DNA of 25,124 nt from Clostridium sp. CAG:780 (GTDB lineage Bacteria; Bacillota; Clostridia; TANB77; CAG-508): the NCBI GenBank assembly GCA_000434195.1, contig HF994445.1, forward strand, positions 1 through 25,124, in the 5' to 3' direction. Below the pieces are notes generated by a model. The model did not search any database, was not told the DNA's origin, and saw nothing but the letters and a program-made list of their open reading frames with translations. Each line of letters opens with the position of its first letter. Within the stretch, counting starts at the first letter, position 1. Shown piece after piece: positions 1 to 7,026 of this stretch. Made by a program: the position numbers and the translations under genes.

Positions 1-12
1 TTTTGTGATTTT

Positions 13-41
13 ATTATAAAACATTTTGTTCTATCTTTCAA
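13..41 (-). promoter_or_regulatory. sigma-A-type promoter reading off the left edge
   Basis: On the minus strand a -35 TTGAAA (36-41) is followed after 17 nt by a perfect -10 TATAAT (13-18). It would drive a gene beyond the left edge, making 1-433 a divergent promoter region. Only sequence match supports it. Confidence 0.4.
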
Positions 42-54
42 CCACTATTTAACT

Positions 55-83
55 TTTTTATTAAATATGTTATTCAATTAAAA
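55..83. repeat. Palindromic element, copy 1 (imperfect)
   Basis: The right arm TATTCAATTAAAA (71-83) faces a left arm at 55-67 that matches its reverse complement at 11 of 13 positions, around a TGT centre. Bases 64-83 are the exact reverse complement of 211-230. It sits just upstream of the leftward promoter's -35. It could be an operator or one end of a small repeat element; its binding protein is unknown. Confidence 0.5.
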
Positions 84-130
84 ATCTTAGAAGTGAAATC
101 CGTTTGCCTTCTAAGATTTTCTCGTTTTTC
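81..130 (+). terminator. Hairpin, possible terminator of an upstream gene
   Basis: A 13-bp stem pairs AAAATCTTAGAAG (81-93) with CTTCTAAGATTTT (108-120) around a 14-nt loop, followed by a T-rich run (to about 130). It could end transcription entering from the left, but a divergent promoter at 13-41 argues against a rightward gene there, so its role is uncertain. Confidence 0.4.
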
Positions 131-167
131 ACTATTCCGCAGTTTTATAATTCTTTGTTTTAGCCTA

Positions 168-197
168 TTGACTTTTTCCTTACAGTTGTGCTATATA
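168..197 (+). promoter_or_regulatory. Candidate distal promoter for ychF
   Basis: TTGACT (168-173), an 18-nt spacer ending in TGC, and TATATA (192-197) form an extended -10 promoter. The start site would lie just upstream of palindrome copy 2 (211-239), a position suited to repression. It would give ychF a leader of about 230 nt. Confidence 0.45.
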
Positions 198-210
198 TAA
201 GATTAGTTAG

Positions 211-239
211 TTTTAATTGAATAACATATTCAATTAAAA
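211..239. repeat. Palindromic element, copy 2 (perfect)
   Basis: TTTTAATTGAATA (211-223) and TATTCAATTAAAA (227-239) are exact reverse complements around ACA, a 29-nt perfect palindrome. It lies directly downstream of the promoter at 168-197. With copy 1 it makes a pair in opposite orientation sharing 20 identical bases. Confidence 0.55.
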
Positions 240-325
240 AATTTTCGTTTATATTCTCTAGAGTCTTTAAGTTCTTACTTTTAGGCTTTTATTTTTTGTT
301 TTTTATGTACTTTTCCCTTTTTTTG

Positions 326-334
326 TGCTATACT
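326..334 (+). promoter_or_regulatory. Candidate proximal extended -10 promoter for ychF
   Basis: TGC followed by TATACT (329-334) forms an extended -10 behind a T-rich tract, without a good -35. The motif TTGTGCTATA recurs at 187-196 and 7182-7191. The leader to the ychF start would be roughly 90 nt. Apart from the promoters, palindromes and hairpin listed, I see nothing in 1-433. Confidence 0.4.
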
Positions 335-433
335 GTTTGTATTGAGTATTTTAAGTGATAACTGATTTTGAAGGAATTAGTGCCTTCATATCATTCAGTC
401 TTTTTAATTAAACACGAAAGGAATGAAATTATA

Positions 434-1522
434 ATGAAAATTGGAATAGTAGGATTACCAAATGTAGGGAAAAGTACTTTGTTTAATGCAATTACTAATG
501 CTGGAGCAGAATGTGCTAATTACCCTTTTTGTACAATAGAACCAAATGTTGGTGTTGTACCTGTACCAGATGAAAGATTAGATAATTTAGCAAAAATATA
601 TAACCCTCAAAAGGTAACTCACGCAATAATAGAATTTGTTGATATTGCTGGTCTTGTTAAAGGTGCTAGCAAAGGTGAAGGTTTGGGTAACAAGTTTTTA
701 TCTCATATTAGAGAAACTGATGCTATCTGCCAAGTTGTAAGATGCTTTGAGGATTCAAACATTGTTCACGTTGATGGTAGCATTAATCCAGTTAGAGATA
801 TTGAAACTATTAACCTAGAATTGGTTTTTGCTGATTTAGATACTGTTGAAAAAAGAATTGATAGAGCTAGTAAATTGATTAAAGGCGATAAAAAGTATCA
901 ATTTGAATTTGACACTTGGAAAAAGGTTAGAGAAGCTTTACAAAATGGAAAGCCAGCTAGAAGTCTTGATTATTCTGATGAGGAATTAGAAGTTATTAAG
1001 GACGCTTTCTTACTAACAATGAAACCTATTTTATATGTAGCAAATGTTTCAGAGGAGCAGTTATCTAATCCTGATGATGAGAATGTAAAAAAGGTTAAAG
1101 ATTACGCAAAAGAAGATAAAGCCGAGGTTATTACTCTTTGTGTTAAAATAGAAGAAGAATTGTCTGCTCTTGATGGAGATGACAAAAAAGAAATGTTAGA
1201 AGCGCTTGGTCTTGACGAGTCTGGACTAGATAAAGTTATAAAAGCAAGTTATGATTTGTTAGGATTAATGTCTTTCTTAACTGCAGGAGAACCAGAAGTT
1301 AGAGCTTGGACCATAAAAAAAGGAACTAAAGCTCCTCAAGCTGCTGGAAAAATTCACTCTGATATTGAAAGAGGATTTATTAGAGCAGAAATCGTTTCTT
1401 ATAATGATTTAATGAGAGAAGGTTCTCTAAACGCTGCTAAGGAAAAGGGACTTATGCGTTCTGAGGGAAAAGAATATATTATGCAAGATGGAGATATTGT
1501 TTTATTTAAATTTAATGTATAG
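434..1522 (+). CDS. ychF: YchF/OLA1 redox-responsive ribosome-binding ATPase
   Basis: A cytosolic Obg-family P-loop ATPase that associates with ribosomes. The 362-aa product is full length for the family (E. coli YchF is 363 aa). The P-loop GLPNVGKST is at residues 7-15 and the switch region DIAGLVKGAS at 70-79. NVSE at 204-207 replaces the NKxD motif of true GTPases, the known basis of ATP preference in this family. A TGS-type C-terminus follows (TAGEPEVRAW onward). An in-frame TTG at 368 would add 22 residues, but the ATG at 434 has AAAGGA eleven bases upstream and starts at the conserved MKIGIVG. It lies 12 nt before rqcH and is probably cotranscribed with it. The identification is secure. 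Confidence 0.96.
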   Translation: MKIGIVGLPNVGKSTLFNAITNAGAECANYPFCTIEPNVGVVPVPDERLDNLAKIYNPQKVTHAIIEFVDIAGLVKGASKGEGLGNKFLSHIRETDAICQVVRCFEDSNIVHVDGSINPVRDIETINLELVFADLDTVEKRIDRASKLIKGDKKYQFEFDTWKKVREALQNGKPARSLDYSDEELEVIKDAFLLTMKPILYVANVSEEQLSNPDDENVKKVKDYAKEDKAEVITLCVKIEEELSALDGDDKKEMLEALGLDESGLDKVIKASYDLLGLMSFLTAGEPEVRAWTIKKGTKAPQAAGKIHSDIERGFIRAEIVSYNDLMREGSLNAAKEKGLMRSEGKEYIMQDGDIVLFKFNV

Positions 1523-1534
1523 GCGGTTAATTAT

Positions 1535-2851
1535 ATGGCATTTGATGGAATTGTAACAAGAGCTGTTGTCTCTGAATTAAATGGCTGTTTACTAAATGGA
1601 AAAATAAATAAAATCTTTGAGCCTAATAAAAATGAAATTTTATTAGGCATTTATTCTTGTGGTAAAAATTATGCTCTAAATATTTGCATTAATCCTGTAA
1701 ATTATAGAGTTCATCTTACTACCCACTCTAAACCTAATCCACAAAATGTTTTTAATTTCTGTATGGTTTTAAGAAAGCATTTAACTGGTGGCACTATTAA
1801 GAAAATTTATATGAATGGGCTTGAAAGAATTATTTACATAGATGTAGATTGTTACAATGACTTTAACGATTTGGTTACTAAAACTATTGTAATTGAACTT
1901 ATGGGAAAACATAGTAATGTAATTTTACTAAATTCCGATAATACTATTATTGATAGTTTGCGTCATCTTGATAAACTTGATAATTCGCTTAGAGATATTC
2001 TTCCTGGCTATAAATACTTAGTATTAGATAGTTCTAAGCAAGATTTTGCAAGTTCTACTTTTGATGATTTTTATAAAATCTTGCAAAATACAGAAAGTAT
2101 TGCTACTGCCCTTTCTAACTATTATACTGGGTTTAGTAAAGCGGGAATTTCGTATATTCTTTCCGATTTAGATATAAATACCGAAAAAATTTCTCTTGAT
2201 GACTATAAAAGATTATATAAGTATTTAAAAGACATCATATCTGGTAACCCTCTTCTTTGTTATAAGATTGATGGGAAAAAGGATGATTTCTATGTAAAAT
2301 TGCAAAATTCTGACAATTTTCAGGTCAACTTTTTTATTGATGATTTTTATTTTGGCAAAGAAGAAAAAGAAAAGTTTTCTTCTTATCAAAACGATTTACT
2401 ACGTCTTATTTTAAATCGTTTAAAAAGATTGGAAGATAAACTAAGTACAGCAAATCAATCTTTAAATGAATGTTCTAAGATGGAAGATTATAGACTATAC
2501 GGAGAGCTAATTACTGCTAACTTGTACAGAATACAAAACTATAATCAGACTTCTATAACTTTAGAAAATTATTATAAAAACAATGAGCCAATAGATATAA
2601 AGTTAGATGGTAGCATCTCCCCTTCTGCTAATGCAAAGAAGTTTTTTAAAAAATATAAGAAATTGCAGAATACATATTCAATAGTTCAAAAACAGAAAGA
2701 GCTGATTACTGCTGAAATCGAATATTTAGATAGTATTGTCTATGAAATAAATAATTGCCAAACTCTACAGGCTTTAGAGTCAGTTTTAAAATTTTGTTTT
2801 TCCGTTTTATACTACACATCGCTTGGCTGCGGTTTATTTTTTTGCTCTTAA
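1535..2851 (+). CDS. rqcH: RqcH/NFACT (FbpA-like) ribosome quality-control protein, C-terminally truncated
   Basis: RqcH binds stalled 50S subunits carrying peptidyl-tRNA and directs C-terminal alanine tailing of the trapped peptide. The N-terminal NFACT-N domain is clear: MAFDGIVTRA at the start, KHLTGG around 81-86, GLERI at 95-99 with E97-R98 at the position of the functional Asp-Arg pair, and ELMGKHSN near 121-128. A helix-hairpin-helix region and a charged coiled coil (about 285-415) follow. The family is usually about 570-590 aa, whereas this ORF stops at 438 aa. It ends in a hydrophobic, Cys-rich tail unlike the family, about where the NFACT-R (DUF814) domain should start. No NFACT-R-like sequence occurs in any frame here. 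The last 18 bases overlap tadA on the other strand. A genomic deletion, rearrangement or assembly join are all possible, so alanine-tailing competence is doubtful. Confidence 0.85.
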   Translation: MAFDGIVTRAVVSELNGCLLNGKINKIFEPNKNEILLGIYSCGKNYALNICINPVNYRVHLTTHSKPNPQNVFNFCMVLRKHLTGGTIKKIYMNGLERIIYIDVDCYNDFNDLVTKTIVIELMGKHSNVILLNSDNTIIDSLRHLDKLDNSLRDILPGYKYLVLDSSKQDFASSTFDDFYKILQNTESIATALSNYYTGFSKAGISYILSDLDINTEKISLDDYKRLYKYLKDIISGNPLLCYKIDGKKDDFYVKLQNSDNFQVNFFIDDFYFGKEEKEKFSSYQNDLLRLILNRLKRLEDKLSTANQSLNECSKMEDYRLYGELITANLYRIQNYNQTSITLENYYKNNEPIDIKLDGSISPSANAKKFFKKYKKLQNTYSIVQKQKELITAEIEYLDSIVYEINNCQTLQALESVLKFCFSVLYYTSLGCGLFFCS

Positions 2852-3292
2852 TTCCTTAAAGAATTGTTGCAAGATTGTTTTGCATTCTTCTTGCATAATT
2901 CCTGTTTCAATTTGTACAGTGTGATTAAATTTATAGTCTGATAATAAGTTTAATACAGATCCACATGCTCCCGTTTTTTCGTCCATTGTTCCTATTACTA
3001 CTTTATCAAGTCTAGATTGTATTAGGCTTCCTGCACACATACTACAAGGTTCTAGGGTTACATACATAGTACATCCCGTTAGTCTCCATGTTTGCAATTT
3101 TTTGCACGCTTTCTGTATTGCTATTATTTCTGCATGTTTTGTTGGGTCTGTTTTTGTTTCTTTTAAGTTGTGCCCTCTTGCGATTATTTTGCCATCTTTT
3201 ACTATTATTGCTCCTACTGGAATTTCTTCTTTTTTATACGATTTTTGAGCCTCTTTTAGAGCTTCTTTCATAAATTTTATTTTCTCGTCCAT
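2834..3292 (-). CDS. tadA: tRNA-specific adenosine deaminase TadA
   Basis: TadA deaminates A34 to inosine in the anticodon of tRNA-Arg(ACG). The 152-aa length is typical. The cytidine-deaminase-fold zinc site is complete: HAE at residues 53-55 (His ligand and catalytic Glu) and PCSMC at 82-86 (two Cys ligands). IPVGAII near 24-30 and EIIAIQKA after HAE are family signatures. The ATG at 3292 follows GAGGAGAA by about six bases. The gene converges with the truncated rqcH and overlaps its end by 18 bp, with no terminator hairpin between them, which is unusual for this window. The function is secure. Confidence 0.95.
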   Translation of the reverse strand: MDEKIKFMKEALKEAQKSYKKEEIPVGAIIVKDGKIIARGHNLKETKTDPTKHAEIIAIQKACKKLQTWRLTGCTMYVTLEPCSMCAGSLIQSRLDKVVIGTMDEKTGACGSVLNLLSDYKFNHTVQIETGIMQEECKTILQQFFKELRAKK

Positions 3293-3311
3293 TTGTCTTC
3301 TCCTCTATTTT

Positions 3312-3340
3312 ATATTAACATATATTTTTTTCTTTATCAA
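3312..3340 (-). promoter_or_regulatory. tadA promoter
   Basis: On the minus strand TTGATA (3335-3340) and TAATAT (3312-3317) are 17 nt apart, with a TG one base before the -10 (extended -10). The leader to tadA is short. Confidence 0.45.
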
Positions 3341-3354
3341 ATTTAGTTTTATTA

Positions 3355-3383
3355 TTGATAATTTTTTTACATTATGCAATAAT
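3355..3383 (+). promoter_or_regulatory. Promoter for the DUF2207 gene
   Basis: TTGATA (3355-3360) is followed after 17 nt, ending in TGC, by AATAAT (3378-3383). It diverges from the tadA promoter, with -35 boxes 14 nt apart. A second -10-like TATACT (3403-3408) is too close to the ribosome binding site to be useful. Confidence 0.45.
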
Positions 3384-3426
3384 GATTATAGATTTTAAGT
3401 GTTATACTTATGAAAGGGGATTTTAG

Positions 3427-5145
3427 ATGAAAAAGATTTTTAGAACTTTTTTTATCACTTTGTTTGCTTTTGTCTTGTTTTCTCTTGGCAAATGTGCTTT
3501 TGCAAGTTCTATTGATAAGATTTCAATGGACATTTATGTTGATAGCTCTGGTAATGCCCATGTTACTGAAGTCTGGGATTGCCGTCCTACTCAGGGTACA
3601 GAGGTTTATCATCCTTATTACAACTTAGGACGTTCTGAGATTAAGAATCTTTCTGTTAGCGAAGGTTCTACAGTTTATACTACTTTGTCTTCTTGGAACA
3701 CTTCTGCTTCTTTGTCAAGTAAGGCAAATAAATGTGGTATAAATAAAATTTCAAATGGAGTTGAACTTTGTTGGGGAATTGGCGACTATAGTTCTCATAA
3801 ATATACTGTAAAGTATGTTATTACTAACTTTGTTGCTGAATTGTCTGATAGTCAAATGATTTATTGGACTTTGATTCCTTATGATTTTTCAAATCCTATT
3901 GGAAGTGTTTATATTAAGATTTATACCGATTCTCCTATCGCTGATGATATTGATGTCTGGGGATATGGAAATTATGGTGGAACAGCTTATGTTTATGATG
4001 GATATATTGAAATGCAATCAGATGGTCGATTGGCTTCTAGCGAATATATGACCATTTTAGTAAAGTTTCCTTTAGGAACTTTTAATACTACTAATGAATT
4101 AGATTATGATTTTAATCATTATCTTGATATGGCTCAAGAAGGTGCAACTTCTTATAAAGGTAGCAGTTCTTCTGAATTCAAGTCTTTTATTATTGGCTTA
4201 TTGAATTTCTTGCCTTATTTGTTGTTTTTTATAATCGCCATTGGTTCTTCTATTATAGGATATCATAAGACTGATGCTGGATTCGACCGTGAGGGCAAGA
4301 AAGCTATTAAGCGTGATGATTCTTATTTTAGAGATATTCCTTGCAACGGAGATATTTATAGAGCTTTTTGTATTGGTTCTATGTATGGAATTATAAAGAA
4401 AAAGACGGATTTGTTGGGTGCTGTTCTTTTGAAATGGCTTAAAGAAGGTCTTGTTAGAGTTGAAAAACGCGAGAAAAATGGTATTTTTAGCAAAGAGAAT
4501 AGCGTTATAATTTTAAATGAGGGTAATCCTGATACAATTACTTTTCCTAAAGAAAGAGAATTGTTTGACATGATTTATGAGGCTAGCAAGGATGGTATTC
4601 TTGAAGGTAAAGAGTTAGAGAAATGGTGTAGTGCACACTACGAAAGAATTTTAGATTGGTTTGATTCTGTATACACTAAACAAAAGAAAGCTTTACAGAA
4701 CGAGGGATTGATTATTCCTACCAAGAAAAAAGTCTTTGGCTTGATTTCTTACAAATCTTTTGACGCTACAGAAGCTCTTCGCTCAGAAGCATCTAATCTT
4801 GCTGGATTAAAACATTATTTGTTAGATTATACTTTAATTCATGATAGAGAAGCTATTGAAGTTCATTTGTTTGAGGATTATTTAATTTTCGCTCAAATTA
4901 TGGGAATTGCTAAAAAGGTGGCTAAACAATTTAAGGATTTATATCCTGATGTTATTACAGAATCGCATTTTGATTCATATGATACTTTTATATTTATTCA
5001 TAATTGTTCATATAACGGCGTTTCGCAAGCTTCTGCTGCTAGATCGAGAGCTGAGAATTATTCTTCTGGTGGTGGAGGATTCTCTTCTGGCGGAGGAGGC
5101 GGTGGCTCCTTCGGTGGTGGAGGCGGTGGCGGAGGTTTCCGTTAA
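3427..5145 (+). CDS. DUF2207 predicted membrane protein with glycine-rich C-terminus
   Basis: A 572-aa protein of the DUF2207 family, whose biochemical role is unknown. A signal peptide covers about residues 1-27 (KK start, hydrophobic core, AFA before the likely cleavage site). The extracytoplasmic domain (about 28-245) contains the family pattern of an early VDSSGNAHVTEVW-like strand and a YTVKYVITN stretch. One strong membrane segment spans about 252-278, then a cytoplasmic region with a winged-helix-like part (GAVLLKWLKEGLV) follows. The C-terminus is almost pure Gly/Ser (last ~27 residues), encoded by GC-rich ggtgga-type repeats. GAAAGGGGA precedes the ATG. A terminator directly follows, so it is probably monocistronic. 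Family assignment is from overall architecture; confidence is high for the family, none for function. Confidence 0.85.
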   Translation: MKKIFRTFFITLFAFVLFSLGKCAFASSIDKISMDIYVDSSGNAHVTEVWDCRPTQGTEVYHPYYNLGRSEIKNLSVSEGSTVYTTLSSWNTSASLSSKANKCGINKISNGVELCWGIGDYSSHKYTVKYVITNFVAELSDSQMIYWTLIPYDFSNPIGSVYIKIYTDSPIADDIDVWGYGNYGGTAYVYDGYIEMQSDGRLASSEYMTILVKFPLGTFNTTNELDYDFNHYLDMAQEGATSYKGSSSSEFKSFIIGLLNFLPYLLFFIIAIGSSIIGYHKTDAGFDREGKKAIKRDDSYFRDIPCNGDIYRAFCIGSMYGIIKKKTDLLGAVLLKWLKEGLVRVEKREKNGIFSKENSVIILNEGNPDTITFPKERELFDMIYEASKDGILEGKELEKWCSAHYERILDWFDSVYTKQKKALQNEGLIIPTKKKVFGLISYKSFDATEALRSEASNLAGLKHYLLDYTLIHDREAIEVHLFEDYLIFAQIMGIAKKVAKQFKDLYPDVITESHFDSYDTFIFIHNCSYNGVSQASAARSRAENYSSGGGGFSSGGGGGGSFGGGGGGGGFR

Positions 5146-5162
5146 ACCGAAATATAAATTTG

Positions 5163-5187
5163 GGAGCATTTAGTGCTCCTTTTTTTT
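5163..5187 (+). terminator. Rho-independent terminator of the DUF2207 gene
   Basis: GGAGCA (5163-5168), loop TTTAG, and TGCTCC (5174-5179) are followed by eight T residues. Confidence 0.85.
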
Positions 5188-5215
5188 ATTTTTTTGTTTT
5201 ATATTTTTATTTTTA

Positions 5216-5224
5216 TGGTATAAT
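5216..5224 (+). promoter_or_regulatory. Extended -10 promoter of the sortase gene
   Basis: TGG directly followed by a perfect TATAAT (5219-5224) behind a T-rich tract. No convincing -35 is present. The start site would fall about 25 nt before the sortase ATG, just ahead of GAGAGGA. Confidence 0.5.
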
Positions 5225-5255
5225 AAGTGTAAATTTTATTGAGAGGATTTGTTTT

Positions 5256-6098
5256 ATGGCTAAACACGTTGCAAAGCACGCTAAATCAATTTCTAAAAGT
5301 AAAAAGAAGTTTAATTTTTTTACTTTTATTTTGATTGTTGTTTTTATTGGATTGCTTGTTTTTTCTGCCTTTAAAATTTTTAATTGGTCAAAGGATTCAA
5401 CTAGTATTAGCAACGAAATTGCCGATATTTCTAATATTGTTTCTGTTCAAGAAAGTGTAGGAGAAGAAACTATTGTCGAGTCTACTGAAGATAAGGCTAA
5501 TCCTTATTGGGATTATATTAAGATGAATTTGATTGACGTGGATTTTTCGGAGCTAAGCAGTATTAATAGTGATGTTTGTGGCTGGATTCAAGTTAATGGA
5601 ACAAATATTAATTATCCGTTTGTCCAGACGAATAATAATGATTATTATTTAACTCATTCTTTTTATAAGGATACTAATGAGGCTGGCTGGGTGTTTTTAG
5701 ATTACAGAAATAATATTCAATCACTTCATCAAAATACTATTATTTACGCACACTCAAGAATAGATACTACTATGTTCGGTTCTTTAAAGAAATTATTAAA
5801 TAGTAATTGGTATAATGATAAAGATAATCATATTATAAAACTATCTACAAAAAATCAAAATACCCTATGGCAGGTATTTAGTGTATATCATATTCCTACT
5901 ACGAGTGATTATTTAAAGATAGATTTTGATTCACCAGAACAGTTCTCTAATTTTGCTAAAATGTTACAAGATAGAAGTGTCTATAGCTTTAATACTTCTG
6001 TTGGTGGTAACGATAAAATTCTTACTCTTTCTACTTGTTATAGTAATGGTGAAAAGATGGTTATGCATGCTAAATTAATTAAATATTCAAATAAATAA
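5256..6098 (+). CDS. Class B-like sortase, membrane-anchored transpeptidase
   Basis: Sortases cleave a C-terminal sorting signal and attach the protein to cell-wall peptide. The 280-aa product has a basic N-terminus, one membrane anchor (about 21-41), a linker, and a sortase fold from about residue 100. Class B-like landmarks are GWIQVNGTNINYPFVQ (109-124), NDYYLTHSF (128-136), the catalytic His in IIYAHSR (H166) and the Cys in TLSTC (C261). The usual catalytic Arg shortly after Cys appears to be Lys267 (GEKMVMHAKL), which is unusual. An upstream in-frame start at 5160 lies in the preceding terminator and lacks a ribosome binding site; the ATG at 5256 has GAGAGGA (5241-5247). No sorting-signal substrate is encoded nearby, so it may serve distant substrates. 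Confidence 0.9.
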   Translation: MAKHVAKHAKSISKSKKKFNFFTFILIVVFIGLLVFSAFKIFNWSKDSTSISNEIADISNIVSVQESVGEETIVESTEDKANPYWDYIKMNLIDVDFSELSSINSDVCGWIQVNGTNINYPFVQTNNNDYYLTHSFYKDTNEAGWVFLDYRNNIQSLHQNTIIYAHSRIDTTMFGSLKKLLNSNWYNDKDNHIIKLSTKNQNTLWQVFSVYHIPTTSDYLKIDFDSPEQFSNFAKMLQDRSVYSFNTSVGGNDKILTLSTCYSNGEKMVMHAKLIKYSNK

Positions 6099-6101
6099 AA
6101 T

Positions 6102-6133
6102 AACTCTCGTAACAACTAAATGTTACGAGAGTT
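6102..6133. terminator. Bidirectional terminator between sortase and the minus-strand gene
   Basis: A 13-bp perfect stem (AACTCTCGTAACA at 6102-6114 with 6121-6133) encloses ACTAAA. On the minus strand it is followed by a T-rich run, so it serves the convergent gene best; the plus-strand T run is short. Confidence 0.75.
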
Positions 6134-6159
6134 TGCTAATAAATCAATAGTTCATTGAT

Positions 6160-6837
6160 TTATTCAGAGGTTTCGTCATGTTCGTCCTGCCAATTTGAAT
6201 TCGGATTGTACACGAGGAAGTATTCCGGATGCGGGTTTCTTGTATATCCCGCTTCGATGAGTAGATTCACAAAGTCGTTGATGATGGTTTTTACCATGAT
6301 CAAGTATGTTCTGCCAAACTCATCACATACCATGACCGTTTTCTTGTTAATCACGATATACGTGCCCACATTTTTTTCGTCGCCCTCAGGGACAAATACT
6401 TGTACCATATCATATACGGTGTATTTTATTTCTTCGATATATTCAGTTTTTGTTATCTCAGTAATCCTGAGGCCTTGCGTGGTTTCAACGGGTTTGATGC
6501 CTTTGCGTTGTGCTATCTCGTGGCACATTTCGTAGGTTTCGTTTTGGTTCTCTTCGTTTGCAATTTTTTGCAACCAAAAGTAGATTGCCGGGCGCTTTTC
6601 GTTTCCGCTAAACGGTACCTTGAATTCTTTCTCCTTGTACCCTGCATCTTTTAAAATGCTGGGAATCTCACTTCTATACGGAGTTACATAGATAGTTCCA
6701 TGCTCGTCAGAATATGCGATTTGACCATTGTTCTGGCATGTCACAAGTGGAGTTGTCTGGTTGTCCGTCATGAACGAAAACATGTCCACATCGTTCATGT
6801 CCTTGAGCTTCGTGTGCCGAATCGGCTCCATAAACAT
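6160..6837 (-). CDS. Unrecognised protein with internal duplication, atypical base composition
   Basis: I do not recognise this 225-aa acidic protein; no signal peptide or membrane segment is evident. Two stretches resemble one another: residues 44-67 (DEHGTIY ... ILKDAGY) and 172-198 (DEFGRTY ... LLIEAGY), suggesting an old duplication. Base composition is higher in GC than neighbouring genes: the two 60-nt stretches at 6181-6300 hold 28 and 23 G+C, against 15 in a comparable stretch of the sortase gene. Start: a TTG at 6861 is possible, but the ATG at 6837 has AGAGG eight bases upstream (6846-6850) and is preferred; a further ATG lies at 6831. It has its own promoter, structured leader and terminator, and sits beside tRNA-Arg, consistent with acquisition by transfer. 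Reading frame is well supported; function unknown. Confidence 0.75.
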   Translation of the reverse strand: MFMEPIRHTKLKDMNDVDMFSFMTDNQTTPLVTCQNNGQIAYSDEHGTIYVTPYRSEIPSILKDAGYKEKEFKVPFSGNEKRPAIYFWLQKIANEENQNETYEMCHEIAQRKGIKPVETTQGLRITEITKTEYIEEIKYTVYDMVQVFVPEGDEKNVGTYIVINKKTVMVCDEFGRTYLIMVKTIINDFVNLLIEAGYTRNPHPEYFLVYNPNSNWQDEHDETSE

Positions 6838-6917
6838 ATGCCTTACCTCTTTCTGCCACAATTCGTGGCTGTTTTTATTGCATACTTCTTAGAAGTACGG
6901 TAGCCTTTTGGGGCTTA
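6838..6917 (-). promoter_or_regulatory. Leader with three inverted repeats
   Basis: The predicted leader (about 80 nt) holds AGCC/GGCT (6902-6905 with 6912-6915), the palindrome TACTTCT-T-AGAAGTA (6883-6897), and GCCAC/GTGGC (6855-6869) just before the ribosome binding site. They could be RNA hairpins or a protein-binding operator. No T run follows, so none is a terminator. Confidence 0.35.
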
Positions 6918-6924
6918 CATTTAT

Positions 6925-6953
6925 ATTATATCATATTATGTAAATTTTTACAA
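6925..6953 (-). promoter_or_regulatory. Promoter of the unrecognised gene
   Basis: On the minus strand TTGTAA (6948-6953), a 17-nt spacer and a perfect TATAAT (6925-6930). The start site would be near 6917. Confidence 0.55.
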
Positions 6954-6988
6954 TTCCTCCTTTTCGATTCCTCCATCTTAAGCAACGC

Positions 6989-7018
6989 AAAAAATATAAC
7001 CATAGCTTTGCTATGGCT
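6989..7018 (-). terminator. Terminator of tRNA-Arg
   Basis: On the minus strand CCATAGC (core 7010-7016) pairs with GCTATGG (7000-7006) around AAA, extended by a G-T pair and an A-T pair. A run of six T residues (6989-6994) follows shortly after. Confidence 0.8.
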
Positions 7019-7026
7019 CTATTTTT

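Noticed and set aside
368..433. In-frame 22-residue N-terminal extension of ychF from a TTG
   Set aside because: The extra residues are unlike the family and the ATG at 434 has the better ribosome binding site and the conserved N-terminus.
2776..2851. Simple frameshift explaining the short RqcH
   Set aside because: None of the three forward frames after 2776 encodes NFACT-R-like sequence, so a single indel cannot restore the domain.
5068..5142. Short GC-rich repeat that could be a CRISPR-like or VNTR element
   Set aside because: It is the in-frame Gly/Ser-coding tail of the DUF2207 protein; no regular repeat/spacer structure.
4907..5173. Second frame over the glycine-rich tail of the DUF2207 gene
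   Set aside because: Out-of-frame reading of the Gly/Ser repeat, with no independent start signal.
5160..5255. N-terminal extension of the sortase
   Set aside because: It would start inside the preceding terminator hairpin and cross the sortase promoter; no ribosome binding site.
6155..6535. Plus-strand frame opposite the unrecognised gene
   Set aside because: No ribosome binding site; the minus-strand frame has a promoter, binding site and terminator.
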